Positions 1 through 8,669 of a stretch of DNA of 64,000 nucleotides are shown here, one piece after another. The notes under the pieces were generated by a model. That model made no database searches and was not told the DNA's origin. It saw nothing but the letters and a program-made list of their open reading frames with translations. The position numbers and the translations under genes were made by a program. Each line of letters starts with the position of its first letter. The stretch's first letter is position 1. The DNA comes from Methylobacter psychrophilus (GTDB lineage: Bacteria > Pseudomonadota > Gammaproteobacteria > Methylococcales > Methylomonadaceae): positions 62,001-126,000 of the forward strand of contig NZ_JAOEGU010000003.1 in NCBI RefSeq assembly GCF_025583945.1, in the 5' to 3' direction.

Positions 1-2
1 GT

Positions 3-44
3 TTTTTTAATCGCGCCGCTACACTGGCTGATAAACCTGCTTAG
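3..44 (+). CDS. possible C-terminal tail of an upstream gene
   Basis: Frame 3 is open from the window edge and ends at TAG 16 bases before the efflux gene, reading FFNRAATLADKPA. Outer-membrane efflux factors usually follow a pump gene, so this could be the end of an RND inner-membrane pump. The tail is too short to identify. Confidence 0.25.
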   Translation, partial: FFNRAATLADKPA

Positions 45-60
45 TGCATCTGAGATTTTC

Positions 61-1539
61 ATGAATTTTCGTATTATCCCAACCCTGATTTATTCATTAT
101 CAACCCTGCCACTGACCGGCTGCACCGTCGGGCCTGACTATGTGCGCCCACAAACAGCCATTCCCGATAACTTTAAGGAAATAAAAGGCTGGAAGCAGGC
201 TCAGCCCCGTGACAATTTACTGGCAGGCAAATGGTGGGAAATCTTCAACGATGCCCGGCTTAACGGTCTGGAAGAGCAGGTTATCAGCGGTAATCAATCG
301 ATTGCCCAGGCCGAAGCACAATACCGCCAGGCTCAGGATCTGGTGCGCTCCGCACAATCGGCTTACTTTCCCACCGCGACTGTTACCGGTACTACTAACC
401 GGTTTCGTGCTGCCAGTGGTCAAAATGTTGCTGTCAGTGGCGTTAAAAATCTTTTCGGTGCCGCCGTGGCATTGGCTTGGGAGCCGGATTTATGGGGCAG
501 TATCCGACGCCAGGTTGAAGCCAATGAAGGTAGCGCCCAAGCCAGTGCCGCTACCTTGCAGGCTTTGCAACTATCTACCCAGGCGACTCTGGCTGAAGAT
601 TATTTTATATTGCGGTCTCTGGATGCACAAAAAGCAGTATTTGATGAAACCGTAACCGCTTATACCAAAACCCTGGAAATCACCAAAAATCGTTATGCCG
701 CCGGTGTTGTCGCCAGAACCGATGTCGTACAAGCCCAAACCCAGCTGGAATCAGCCCGTGCACAAGGCATTAATCTTGGCGTGCAGCGTGCAAAACTGGA
801 ACATGCTATTGCGGTTTTGACAGGTAAATCGCCTACCGAGTTATCCCTGATTGCAGTACCGCTGGATATCACACCGCCGCCGATTCCAGTCAGTCTGCCG
901 TCGGAATTACTGGAAAGACGTCCTGATATTGCCGGCGCTGAACGTAAAATCGCCGCTGCCAACGCCCAGATCGGTGTTGCAAAAGCCGCCTTTTTCCCCA
1001 CGATAAATCTGGGCGCCAGTACCGGCTTTCAAAGCAATACCTTGTCGACACTATTTACTGCCGCCAAACGTTACTGGGCCTTGGGACCTGCAGGAGCAGC
1101 GTTGACGCTCTTGGATGGTGGCGGAAAAAACGCACAGTATAAGCAAACCCTGGATGGTTTCGACGCCAGTGTGGCTTTCTACAAACAGACCGTACTTACC
1201 GGTTTTCAGGAAGTTGAAGATAATGTGGCGGCACTGCGGATTCTCGAAGAAGAAGCGCAAGTTCAGGACAAAGCCGTGACAGCGGCTCGCGAAGCGTTGG
1301 CGATGATCTCCAATCAATATCAGGCCGGCATGGTCAGTTATTTGAATGTAATGACCGCTCAGGCGGTGGCGCTAAATAACCAGCAAACGGCGGTACAACT
1401 CTTGGGCAATCGACTGGGAACCTCGGTTCAGCTGGTTAAAGCCTTGGGCGGAGGCTGGAATGTTGCCATGTTACCGACACCTGACGAAGCCGGTGGCGAA
1501 GTTAAGTGGACGGATTTTTTACCATATCCGGTTAATTGA
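61..1539 (+). CDS. outer-membrane efflux lipoprotein, NodT/OprM (TolC-like) family
   Basis: This 492-aa protein is the outer-membrane channel of a tripartite efflux pump. The N-terminus carries a lipoprotein signal (hydrophobic stretch, then LTGC with the lipidated Cys at about residue 21). The typical CTVGPDYVRP start of NodT-family RND efflux lipoproteins follows. Two OEP domains are visible: the helical repeats AEAQYRQAQDLV and ARAQGINLGVQRA, and the family motif LLERRPDIAGAERK at about residue 283. The length is normal for the family. The membrane fusion and pump partners would be upstream, outside the window. The reading frame is open to the window edge, but ATG at 61 is preferred because the lipobox sits at the right distance. 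The substrate cannot be told. Confidence 0.93.
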   Translation: MNFRIIPTLIYSLSTLPLTGCTVGPDYVRPQTAIPDNFKEIKGWKQAQPRDNLLAGKWWEIFNDARLNGLEEQVISGNQSIAQAEAQYRQAQDLVRSAQSAYFPTATVTGTTNRFRAASGQNVAVSGVKNLFGAAVALAWEPDLWGSIRRQVEANEGSAQASAATLQALQLSTQATLAEDYFILRSLDAQKAVFDETVTAYTKTLEITKNRYAAGVVARTDVVQAQTQLESARAQGINLGVQRAKLEHAIAVLTGKSPTELSLIAVPLDITPPPIPVSLPSELLERRPDIAGAERKIAAANAQIGVAKAAFFPTINLGASTGFQSNTLSTLFTAAKRYWALGPAGAALTLLDGGGKNAQYKQTLDGFDASVAFYKQTVLTGFQEVEDNVAALRILEEEAQVQDKAVTAAREALAMISNQYQAGMVSYLNVMTAQAVALNNQQTAVQLLGNRLGTSVQLVKALGGGWNVAMLPTPDEAGGEVKWTDFLPYPVN

Positions 1540-1784
1540 GCAGTTTGACTGATAGCAGTCAGGTAGCAGCCCAATAGCGGTCATTAATCGGTAAACATAG
1601 TCAATATGCAATGTAGGTGTTTCATTTACCTTGTTAAATTTATGTCTATCTTTATCTAATCTTAATCAAACCTACAGGCTTCCTCTCATCTTGTTTATGT
1701 AAGCTGTACGCAGTCGTAAACTTGCACGTAAAGTCGGCTTTAAATCAAACAATATAAGAAGTAGTAACTTAGCGGTGACTGGAA

Positions 1785-1952
1785 ATGGACAATGAACTTT
1801 TAATAAATCAAGCCCAACATCTTTTTGTTCTGTTGAATACCAAACAAAAAGAATCCGACCTGGAAAACAGGATGGGGTTTGATCGACTGTACCCTATCGT
1901 AAGACGTGCTTTCCGCCGTTATCATCGTCGACTAAGACACTTAAACAGGTAA
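1785..1952 (+). CDS. small basic hypothetical protein (55 aa)
   Basis: An uninterrupted frame begins at ATG 1785 behind GGTGACTGGA and codes for 55 residues. The N-terminal half is acidic/neutral (MDNELLINQAQHLFVLLN). The C-terminal half is strongly basic (VRRAFRRYHRRLRHLNR), as in small nucleic-acid- or membrane-associated proteins. There is no signal peptide. I do not recognise a family. It stands alone between the efflux gene and the lipoprotein. Its reality rests only on the coding-like composition and the plausible ribosome site. Confidence 0.4.
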   Translation: MDNELLINQAQHLFVLLNTKQKESDLENRMGFDRLYPIVRRAFRRYHRRLRHLNR

Positions 1953-2094
1953 AACCTGCCTCCAATATTTACTATTTTCAGTGACTGCTATTTCAGTCCA
2001 TCATGATAGTAACCGCCATAAAATCAGTAAACTAGCGATGATTACCGGAAAATTTTTCACGCTATTTGACCTATATCCTTTTTTGGAGAAAAAC

Positions 2095-2484
2095 ATGAAA
2101 AAATATAATTTACCCATAATATTGGTGGTTTCCGCATTAGCCACAGGGTGCGCCTCTATGAGTGGCTGGCGTCCGATTCTTGATCCTCGCATGGACGAAC
2201 ATCCGGAAACCGTTCAGCGCGACATGGCTGAGTGTAAGACACTGGCAGATCAAGCATCCGATATCACCAAAGAAGTCGCTATGGGTGCCGGTGTTGGTGC
2301 TGTTACCGGTGCAGCAGGTGGTGCAGCTATTGGCGCTATAGCCGGCAGTGCGGCAACAGGTGCCGCAGGGGGTGCTATATTAGCTATCCCCGTTGGCTTG
2401 TGGAAAGGCTATGAAGCCAACGAGGACTTTAAACGAGCATTCAGAACCTGTATGCGTCAACGCGACCATAAACTGGTCAACTAA
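2095..2484 (+). CDS. glycine-zipper lipoprotein
   Basis: A 129-aa envelope lipoprotein. The frame is open from 1981, but ATG 2095 is chosen because GGAG precedes it and the product then begins with a classic lipoprotein signal ending in ALATGC (Cys at about residue 20). The middle (about residues 63-105) is a Gly/Ala-rich glycine-zipper segment (GAGVGAVTGAAGGAAIGAIA), the kind found in outer-membrane-associated proteins of the SlyB/OmpA-like glycine-zipper group. Two conserved-looking cysteines lie outside it (AECKTL and RTCMRQ). Function is probably structural or stress-related in the outer membrane; this is inferred from the motif only. Confidence 0.75.
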   Translation: MKKYNLPIILVVSALATGCASMSGWRPILDPRMDEHPETVQRDMAECKTLADQASDITKEVAMGAGVGAVTGAAGGAAIGAIAGSAATGAAGGAILAIPVGLWKGYEANEDFKRAFRTCMRQRDHKLVN

Positions 2485-2956
2485 AGATAATCTTGAAAAA
2501 TCGTCATTTTGGGCAAAGCAGTTGTACCTGAAAAAAACCGAAATTTCTGCTGTAGATTGTCTTAATATTTATTGACAGCAGCCATTAACCTGACTAATCC
2601 CACTCAATAGCGCCACCAAAATATCGTATCAATCACGAACGATGCGCTTCGTACCTCAGCACAGCCCATGACTTTGGTGCCTGTAGAGTACTTGTTACCA
2701 TTCAAAACCCGACTCACTATTTTTAGTCGTTATTGTTTATTTACGGTTTTGAAATAGCAACAATTTTAAGCATTTATAAGCAGGCCAGCTTGCCTGCTTA
2801 AAGAAATTTCAAGATTATGTCCCACTTTTATCCAAGTGCGCATGATTGACGAATAAAAAAGCCAAACTTATTACAAGATAAGGACGGACAGCCACGGCGC
2901 CTTATAAGCCAGTCGGGTTACATTAAATTTAATAAAAATTTTCTATAGGTAACAAT
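2485..2956 (+). other. intergenic region with palindrome
   Basis: No gene is seen. A degenerate fragment resembling the GATGCGCTTC...CAGCAC palindrome found whole at 24462-24537 lies near 2640-2665. A stem-loop with TAAGCAGGC/GCCTGCTTA arms lies at 2777-2800 and may end transcription from either side, although it lacks a clean T-run. Confidence 0.4.
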
Positions 2957-3289
2957 ATGCAACCTAAAAAAACACGTTTAGCACTAGCCTTGATTATTGG
3001 CCTCGTAGCAACTGGTACTGCCCATGCGTCATTAATCCCCAGTGGCCCTTTGACGGTTTATGACTCATTGCAAGACCTTACCTTGATCCAAAATGCCAGC
3101 GCTGACTACCCGGGCCCTTCCATTCAGTCTAAGGAGCTGGATGCATGGGCTGTTCATCCGGGCAATGTTGCCGCCGCTTCAATAACTGCTGCTATGCCAT
3201 TACCCGGTGCAGTCTGGCTATTCTTGAGCGGCATGATCGGCGTAATGGGCTTAAAACGTCGTAAAAATATCGGTTTATTCGGCGATTGA
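2957..3289 (+). CDS. small exported protein with PEP-CTERM-like sorting tail
   Basis: A 110-aa protein with a Sec signal peptide (LALALIIGLVATGTAHA, cleavage near residue 24) and a short polar middle. The C-terminal tripartite tail has PLPGAVWLF, a hydrophobic segment (LSGMIGVMGL) and a KRRK cluster. This resembles the PEP-CTERM/VPxP tails recognised by exosortase-type sorting systems, here with PLPG instead of a strict PEP. Proteins of this kind are often extracellular-matrix-associated. The middle segment is too short for a domain call. No exosortase gene is in the window. Confidence 0.65.
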   Translation: MQPKKTRLALALIIGLVATGTAHASLIPSGPLTVYDSLQDLTLIQNASADYPGPSIQSKELDAWAVHPGNVAAASITAAMPLPGAVWLFLSGMIGVMGLKRRKNIGLFGD

Positions 3290-3398
3290 CTGGTTCCCAA
3301 TCGAAAATAATTTCTTAATGGCAGTAAAGCTTCAGCTTGAGAATTAGTCAGAGTAAAACAATTTTACCGATAACATCCCTTACCGGAAAAGCAATAAA

Positions 3399-3427
3399 TT
3401 CGTGCCTTTTTTCGTAATTTCGTGGAC
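3399..3427. repeat. dispersed TTCGTG...TTTCGTGG repeat, copy 1
   Basis: The block TTCGTGCC-TTTTTTCGTAATTTCGTGGAC resembles 3713-3740 (two TTCGTG units ahead of a final TTTTCGTGG) and 8573-8596. All three lie in non-coding sequence in the same orientation. A scan of the whole genome would show whether it is a multi-copy family. Confidence 0.5.
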
Positions 3428-3712
3428 ATTGGCTTTTGCTTGTTAACCTTACTTCTCCAATATGACACGTTGTATTGCGCTCTATTTAGGATAAGACTAG
3501 CTTTTTTTCCCACCAATACAGGCAATATTTGCGGCCTTCTTAAATTCCACCTTCAGCCAGTGGACGCTGATCATAAAAAACTTCTCTCGGTAAGGTAGAC
3601 AACGATTTTTTGCCCACTGCTTTTGGCCGATGACTTAATTAACCGGATGAAGTATAAAAAGATTGCAAACCCAATCCCCGCTTAATAATTAATAACAAAA
3701 ACTCCGTATTTA

Positions 3713-3740
3713 TTTCGTGTCTTTCGTGCTTTTCGTGGAC
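3713..3740. repeat. dispersed TTCGTG...TTTCGTGG repeat, copy 2
   Basis: Several successive TTCGTG units ending in CGTGGAC, in the long spacer before the tonB operon. It matches the copy at 3399 and partly the one at 8573. Confidence 0.5.
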
Positions 3741-3853
3741 AACAAATAGATAGATGCTTTTCTACACCCCTCCCGCCTTACCCATGATTTAACTCCAGCA
3801 TGTCTTTCCTGTTGACCCTATTGTCTGAAAATTGGTCAGGCCTGACTTCATAA

Positions 3854-3872
3854 ACTGTTGCTCAGGAAACAC
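3854..3872 (+). promoter_or_regulatory. candidate activator site S1 (upstream of tonB operon)
   Basis: ACTGTTGCTCAGGAAACAC matches the site at 13719-13737 at 15 of 19 positions. It lies about 215 bp upstream of a sigma-54 promoter, where enhancer-binding proteins typically bind. Function is inferred from the shared sequence and placement. Confidence 0.45.
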
Positions 3873-3895
3873 CCAAGTAACAAAAGGTTATTCAA

Positions 3896-3914
3896 ACTGA
3901 TGATCAACAAACAG
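3896..3914 (+). promoter_or_regulatory. candidate activator site S2 (upstream of tonB operon)
   Basis: ACTGATGATCAACAAACAG matches the site at 13719-13737 at 16 of 19 positions. It starts 42 bp (about four helical turns) after site S1 and about 165 bp ahead of the sigma-54 promoter at 4069. Confidence 0.55.
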
Positions 3915-4068
3915 TCGTTCATTGAGTAATCATTACCATAAAGTCAAATTCTCACCCTAAAAACCTGCTTTACAAAACTCGTCGCAACGCTTTAAAACCA
4001 TTAAATACAAATGGTTGTCGTCATTTTTTATAACACTTCCCTCTAATCTTTATGAATTTAAGCAGATA

Positions 4069-4084
4069 TGGCACGGTACCTGCT
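4069..4084 (+). promoter_or_regulatory. sigma-54 (RpoN) promoter for tonB-exbB-exbD
   Basis: TGGCACGGTACCTGCT fits the -24/-12 consensus TGGYACRN4TTGCW with one mismatch and keeps the invariant GG-N10-GC spacing. It lies 110 bp upstream of the tonB start codon. Similar elements precede the TonB receptor (13912) and the rhodanese gene (17705). Confidence 0.7.
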
Positions 4085-4193
4085 TTATCTATATCAACAG
4101 TATTAATTAAAGCCGGTCAGCACTTGAGTTATCACGCTGATTCATTATTGAACAGATAAAGTCCGGCGACTTTTAAACAACGGGAGATATCGC

Positions 4194-5003
4194 ATGAGTA
4201 GTCAATTAAAGGTTTTTAATAGAGTTGATCCAGCTACATTTGTACCGGAAAAGAAAAAGGGTAATGTCATTTCCATTAATGCGGGTACCAGTCGCCTGAT
4301 AAAAAGATTCTCCGGTTCATCGGTCGCCGTAGTATTGAGTGATTTTAGACATAACTCAGAAGTTCGCGACAACAAAGCCATCGATTATCTACTTATCGGC
4401 ATCTTGTCGATAGTCATACACTCCTTTGTAGTCGATCACTTCAAGCAGTTACCTGTTGAGGAAGAGTTGGTCGAACCGGTTAAACCGCCATCAAAGGTGC
4501 AAATTTCATTTGTTCGCCCCCAGCCACCCAAGCCGGTTATTCAGCCACCGCCACCGCCGCCACCCAAAGTAGTTGCGCTTAAAAAACCGCCCAAACCCAA
4601 GGTAAAACCCAAAGCGACGCCACCGGTCATCGAACAGCCACCTGCTCCATCAACCAGTACGATCACTGACGCCGCCGCTCCGGTAGTTCCGGCTCCTGCC
4701 GCACCGATAGTAGAAAAAGTAACTCAACCACGTGCAGGTGCCGGTTATCTGAATAATCCACCGCCGGTTTATCCTGAAATAGCCATGGATCGTGGCTGGG
4801 AAGGCAAAGTACTAATGAAAGTACATGTTCTCGCCAGTGGCAAACCTGACACTGTTGCTGTACTTAAATCCAGCGGCAAAGATGTCTTGGATGATGAAGC
4901 GGTTAGAACCGTTAAAAAATGGTCATTTGTTCCGGCTATGCGCGGAACCACGCCAATCGATGGCTTGGTAACAGTTCCTATTTCTTTTAATTTACAAGGT
5001 TGA
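4194..5003 (+). CDS. tonB: TonB energy-transducing protein
   Basis: This 269-aa protein passes proton-motive-force energy from ExbB/ExbD to outer-membrane receptors. A cytoplasmic N-terminal extension of about 60 residues is followed by one membrane segment (about 63-80, YLLIGILSIVIHSFVV). That segment keeps the SxxxH pair (S72, H76) needed in TonB anchors. A long Pro/Lys-rich periplasmic spacer (about 95-180) comes next, then the C-terminal TonB domain (about 190-269) with YLNNPPPVYPEIAMDRGWEG. CGGGAG precedes the start. exbB follows 10 bases later and exbD overlaps exbB, so the three form an operon. The sigma-54-like promoter upstream suggests dedicated, regulated expression rather than housekeeping. 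The extended N-terminus is unusual. Confidence 0.93.
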   Translation: MSSQLKVFNRVDPATFVPEKKKGNVISINAGTSRLIKRFSGSSVAVVLSDFRHNSEVRDNKAIDYLLIGILSIVIHSFVVDHFKQLPVEEELVEPVKPPSKVQISFVRPQPPKPVIQPPPPPPPKVVALKKPPKPKVKPKATPPVIEQPPAPSTSTITDAAAPVVPAPAAPIVEKVTQPRAGAGYLNNPPPVYPEIAMDRGWEGKVLMKVHVLASGKPDTVAVLKSSGKDVLDDEAVRTVKKWSFVPAMRGTTPIDGLVTVPISFNLQG

Positions 5004-5013
5004 GGTTTTAATC

Positions 5014-5961
5014 ATGACAGAAACAACATCTGCTGCAGCGGAAATTCCACAAGCAGCTACTCAAACACCCCTTTCAGGCTCACCAATTTCAGGTACTGAT
5101 ATTGGTGGCGCGGCTAAGGGAGCGGCAACAACCGTTGCGGATGCTGCACCTGCAGCGACCAATCTGGCTACTTCGGCAGCGGATATAGCACCTGCAGCTC
5201 CTGAAATCACCTCAGCTTTGATTGTGGACGCCACATTATGGATTTTAATCGCTTTTTCTGCCGTAACATGGGCTTTGATACTGATTAAGGGCATACAGCA
5301 TCTGCGGATTTCGCATCACAATCGGGTTTTTAGCAAGAAGTTTTGGGGAGCCGAGGATTTTCAGGCCGCATCTGCGCTACAAGGTAATAACGGCCCTGCC
5401 GCCAGAGTTGCTGAAGCGGGTTTCGCTACGTTACTGGAAGCCGATGGCGGTACAACGACCCATGATCTGGAACATACCGGCGATCGCCAGGAACTGCTGG
5501 ACCGACGTTTACGCCAACAAATGCAAAAAGAACGCAGTGCGTTGGAAGGCGGACTGGCCATATTGGCAACCGTAGGCAGTATCTCGCCATTTGTGGGTCT
5601 GTTCGGTACCGTCTGGGGAATTATGGGCGCACTGACCAGTATCAGTAAAAGCGGATCAGCCAGTCTCGATGTAGTTGCAGGCCCCATCGGTGAAGCCCTT
5701 GTTGCTACCGCCGTTGGTATTGCCGTCGCGGTACCGGCGGTAATCGGATACAACTTTTTTATTCGCAGAAACAAGGTGATTTGGGCATTTCTTGACGATT
5801 TTTCTATCGATTTTGTTCATCTTGCCTTAAAAACGGCATTTTTGATTAAGCGCCAAGGTTACAGTACGGTTGCCCCGTCACGCTCTAACGAGTCGATAAC
5901 AAGAAAATCCGCTCTCAAAACCAATCATGATGAATTACAACCAGAAGGAGCACAAATCTAA
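5014..5961 (+). CDS. exbB: ExbB/TolQ/MotA-family proton channel protein
   Basis: A 315-aa inner-membrane protein of the TonB motor. An Ala/Thr-rich N-terminal region of about 65 residues precedes the first membrane segment (LIVDATLWILIAFSAVTWALI). The MotA/TolQ/ExbB core follows, with GGLAILATVGSISPFVGLFG and GEALVATAVGIAVAVPAVI, the two signature helices lining the channel. It is longer than typical ExbB (about 240 aa) because of the N-terminal and C-terminal tails. GAGG precedes the start. The stop TAA shares its final A with the exbD start codon, giving tight coupling. Confidence 0.93.
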   Translation: MTETTSAAAEIPQAATQTPLSGSPISGTDIGGAAKGAATTVADAAPAATNLATSAADIAPAAPEITSALIVDATLWILIAFSAVTWALILIKGIQHLRISHHNRVFSKKFWGAEDFQAASALQGNNGPAARVAEAGFATLLEADGGTTTHDLEHTGDRQELLDRRLRQQMQKERSALEGGLAILATVGSISPFVGLFGTVWGIMGALTSISKSGSASLDVVAGPIGEALVATAVGIAVAVPAVIGYNFFIRRNKVIWAFLDDFSIDFVHLALKTAFLIKRQGYSTVAPSRSNESITRKSALKTNHDELQPEGAQI

Positions 5962-6371
5962 TGGCTTTTAATACCAAAGATAGCGGTGATGATGATGTGA
6001 TGAGTGAAATCAACGTCACACCGCTGGTTGATGTAATGCTGGTACTGTTGGTCGTATTTATCGTAACAGCGCCTTTATTGACTCAAGCCGTACACGTCAA
6101 TCTGCCCAAGACTGCAGAAACTGCGGCCCCCGAAGAAAAAGATGCGGTTTATATCAGCGTTGATGCCAAAGGGAAAGTATTCATGGACAAAACAGAGATT
6201 GCTATTGAAGCCTTTGAAAATGAACTGATAACCCGTAAGGCCGCTGATCCAGAAATTGCTCTCAATCTTAACGCAGATGACGCCGTCCAATACGGCATTG
6301 TCGCCAAAGTGATGGCATCGATAGAACGCTCCGGCATTACCAAGTTAGCAGTATTAACGATCCCCAAGTAA
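5961..6371 (+). CDS. exbD: ExbD/TolR-family biopolymer transport protein
   Basis: A 136-aa single-span protein completing the TonB motor. After a short cytoplasmic start (DDDVMSEINVTPLVDVMLVL) it has one membrane helix with the essential Asp in PLVDVMLVLLVVF, then a periplasmic ExbD domain ending in SGITKLAVLTIPK. Its size is typical. Its start codon overlaps the exbB stop codon by one base. Confidence 0.95.
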   Translation: MAFNTKDSGDDDVMSEINVTPLVDVMLVLLVVFIVTAPLLTQAVHVNLPKTAETAAPEEKDAVYISVDAKGKVFMDKTEIAIEAFENELITRKAADPEIALNLNADDAVQYGIVAKVMASIERSGITKLAVLTIPK

Positions 6372-6545
6372 TCAGGGCAAAAAATCAGACAACTGACCGG
6401 CTCTTTTAGGGCTGGTTAGCATCTACAACCGGTTTACCAGAAAAGATCTGAAATCACAGGCTACAAATAAGACTAAAAGCTGATTGTTATCCGCCAAACT
6501 TTTACTTTAAAAGACTATTTAAGATTAATTCAAAGGATAAAATAG

Positions 6546-7511
6546 ATGTTACTTAAAACTTCACACACGAAATTATTTTTAGCGTTGGCTGCCTTGGCGT
6601 TTACCGTCTCGGCGCAAGCAGACGATCCGGTTACCCCTCCTATTCCTGGCGTGGCAGCAGGCGGTGTGGTCATTGAATTAATCAAGGATGGTTTTAAAGG
6701 TACCGAAGGACCTATTGGCTACTCGGATGGTAGTTTGTTGTTTACAGAAACACAAGCTAACCGGATTATCCGTATCGCACCTGATAATACTGTTTCAACA
6801 TTCCTGGAAAACTCTAATGGGGCTAACGGCCTTGCCTTAAATGCCAGTGGTGAGATTATAGCCGTGCAAACCCTCAAACCTCAGGTAGGCATTATTTACC
6901 CGCTTGATAAACAAAAAACCTTCACTGAAAATTTTGAAGGAACACCGTTTCAACGACCCAACGACGTCGTCCTGGATAAGAGTGGCGGTATTTTCTTTAC
7001 CGACAGTGGTACGCGTCCGACGAAAGAAATCCCGACCCCTCCTGTTTCTCATCCGGGTGTATTTTACATTACCCCGGCCGGTCAGTTAACGCGACTGGCT
7101 AACGATATTGAGCGTCCCAACGGTATTCAGCTGAGTAAAGATGAAAAAGTGCTGTATGTCGCCAACACGCTCGGCGAAAATATTTTGGCTTATGACGTTG
7201 GCACTGATGGTGCAATCTCAAATAAAAGAAATTTTGCCAAGCTGGATGGCTGGAAAAATGAAGATAACACTTGGTCTAGCGGTGCAGACGGTCTTGCCAT
7301 CGATGATAACGACAGACTTTATGTCGCCTCCAATTCCGGTATTGAAGTATTTAGTGCCAAGGGCGAAGCGCTGGGTATTATTATTCTGCCCAAAAAGCCG
7401 CAAAACATCGCTTTTGCGGGCACCGATAAAAAAACACTTTATGCCGTAGGACGCGGAGCGGCTTACAAGATTCCTCTGCTTGCGCAAGGATTTAAAGGCC
7501 GCGCGAAATAA
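6546..7511 (+). CDS. exported SMP-30/gluconolactonase-like beta-propeller protein
   Basis: A 321-aa protein with a Sec signal (LFLALAALAFTVSAQA, cleavage near residue 26) and an SMP-30/gluconolaconase/LRE-type six-bladed propeller. The usual metal-site positions can be recognised: E in TEGPIG, N in RPNDVVLD and D in GADGLAIDD. Family members hydrolyse lactones or other esters with one divalent metal. The periplasmic location and the substrate are inferred or unknown. AAGGA lies ahead of the start. It sits between the TonB motor genes and the dienelactone hydrolase gene. A second hydrolase in tandem suggests processing of an imported organic compound. Confidence 0.85.
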   Translation: MLLKTSHTKLFLALAALAFTVSAQADDPVTPPIPGVAAGGVVIELIKDGFKGTEGPIGYSDGSLLFTETQANRIIRIAPDNTVSTFLENSNGANGLALNASGEIIAVQTLKPQVGIIYPLDKQKTFTENFEGTPFQRPNDVVLDKSGGIFFTDSGTRPTKEIPTPPVSHPGVFYITPAGQLTRLANDIERPNGIQLSKDEKVLYVANTLGENILAYDVGTDGAISNKRNFAKLDGWKNEDNTWSSGADGLAIDDNDRLYVASNSGIEVFSAKGEALGIIILPKKPQNIAFAGTDKKTLYAVGRGAAYKIPLLAQGFKGRAK

Positions 7512-7535
7512 TTTTGTTGCACGGCAAGTTCAGGT

Positions 7536-7566
7536 CGGGTTAGGCGCTAGCCGTAACCCGACACAG
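7536..7566. repeat. CGGGTTA...TAACCCG palindrome
   Basis: The stem CGGGTTAGGCGCTAGCCGTAACCCG forms a compact hairpin between the lactonase-like and hydrolase genes. It is a REP-like palindrome that could protect or attenuate the transcript. There is no T-run. Confidence 0.45.
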
Positions 7567-7615
7567 ATACGTTGATTTGTAATATCCGTAAATAAACAAT
7601 ATCCAAGGAAATCCT

Positions 7616-8506
7616 ATGACACGTAAAACCGCGAAAGACTTCGAACCGGAAGTGCTGAAACTATTTGACAGCTATGTCCACGGCCAATTATCACGCCGGG
7701 GATTTTTGGCTTCGGCGGCAAAATTTACCGTATTGGGTTTGACTGCCGAAGGCTTGCTTGAAGCCTTAAGTCCAAACTTTGCACAAGCGCAACAAATAGG
7801 CAGTGATGATCCTCGACTGACGGCAAAATACGTTGAATATCCCTCGCCTGCCGGTTACGGAAAGATTCGTGGTTATTTGGTTCAGCCGGCAAAATTTACC
7901 GGTAAATTACCGACCGTGTTGGTAGTGCATGAAAACCGCGGCCTTAACCCACATATCGAAGATATTGCAAGACGTATTGCCCTTGATAATTTTATCGTTT
8001 TTGCTCCCGATGCCCTGTTTCCGTTAGGGGGTTATCCCGGTGATGAAGATAAGGCGCGTGAGCTGTTTAAAGGACTGGATCAATCTAAAACGCACGCCGA
8101 CTTTATCACCGCTGCCGGCATCTTGAAAAATCTGCCCGAAGGCAACGGTAAAGTGGGCGCGGTAGGTTTTTGCTACGGCGGCGGTATTGTTAATTTTCTG
8201 GCAACACAAATTCCTGATCTGGCCGCTGGTGTACCTTTCTATGGCAGCCAACCCACTGCAGAAGACACGGCAAAAATCAAAGCGCCCTTATTACTTCATT
8301 ATGCCGGCGAAGATGAGCGTATCAATGCGGGTTGGCCGGCTTACGAGGTAGCCTTAAAAGCCTCCGGCATTCACTATCAAGCCTACATTTATCCGGGCGT
8401 ACAACATGGTTTTAACAATGACACCACGCCGCGTTTTGACGAAGCTGCCGCAAAATTGGCATGGCAACGCACGATCGAATTTTTTAACCAACAATTGCGT
8501 AGTTAA
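7616..8506 (+). CDS. Tat-exported dienelactone hydrolase family protein
   Basis: A 296-aa alpha/beta hydrolase. The N-terminus holds a twin-arginine signal (SRRGFLASAAKFTVLGL). The DLH domain has the catalytic triad of this family: the nucleophile Cys in VGFCYGGGI, the Asp in AGEDERI and the His in VQHGFNND. Family members cleave dienelactones or related cyclic esters. AAGGAAA precedes the start codon. Export through Tat is characteristic of the exported DLH subgroup and places it in the periplasm with the lactonase-like protein upstream. The substrate is unknown. Confidence 0.9.
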   Translation: MTRKTAKDFEPEVLKLFDSYVHGQLSRRGFLASAAKFTVLGLTAEGLLEALSPNFAQAQQIGSDDPRLTAKYVEYPSPAGYGKIRGYLVQPAKFTGKLPTVLVVHENRGLNPHIEDIARRIALDNFIVFAPDALFPLGGYPGDEDKARELFKGLDQSKTHADFITAAGILKNLPEGNGKVGAVGFCYGGGIVNFLATQIPDLAAGVPFYGSQPTAEDTAKIKAPLLLHYAGEDERINAGWPAYEVALKASGIHYQAYIYPGVQHGFNNDTTPRFDEAAAKLAWQRTIEFFNQQLRS

Positions 8507-8572
8507 AGCCGAGGTTGGTTTCCAATAAGGAATCAACCCACAAAAATCTTGTAATAATATTATTTTGACTAT

Positions 8573-8596
8573 TTTTTTCGTGATTTTCGTGGCCCC
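8573..8596. repeat. dispersed TTCGTG...TTTCGTGG repeat, copy 3
   Basis: TTTCGTGATTTTCGTGGCCCC in the spacer before the dsbD-like gene matches the copies at 3399 and 3713. Confidence 0.45.
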
Positions 8597-8669
8597 TATT
8601 TTTTCTTGGCAATCAGATTCTTGATACAAGATTCTTTCTCGGGAATCACTTTATTACCGATAATTCTGG

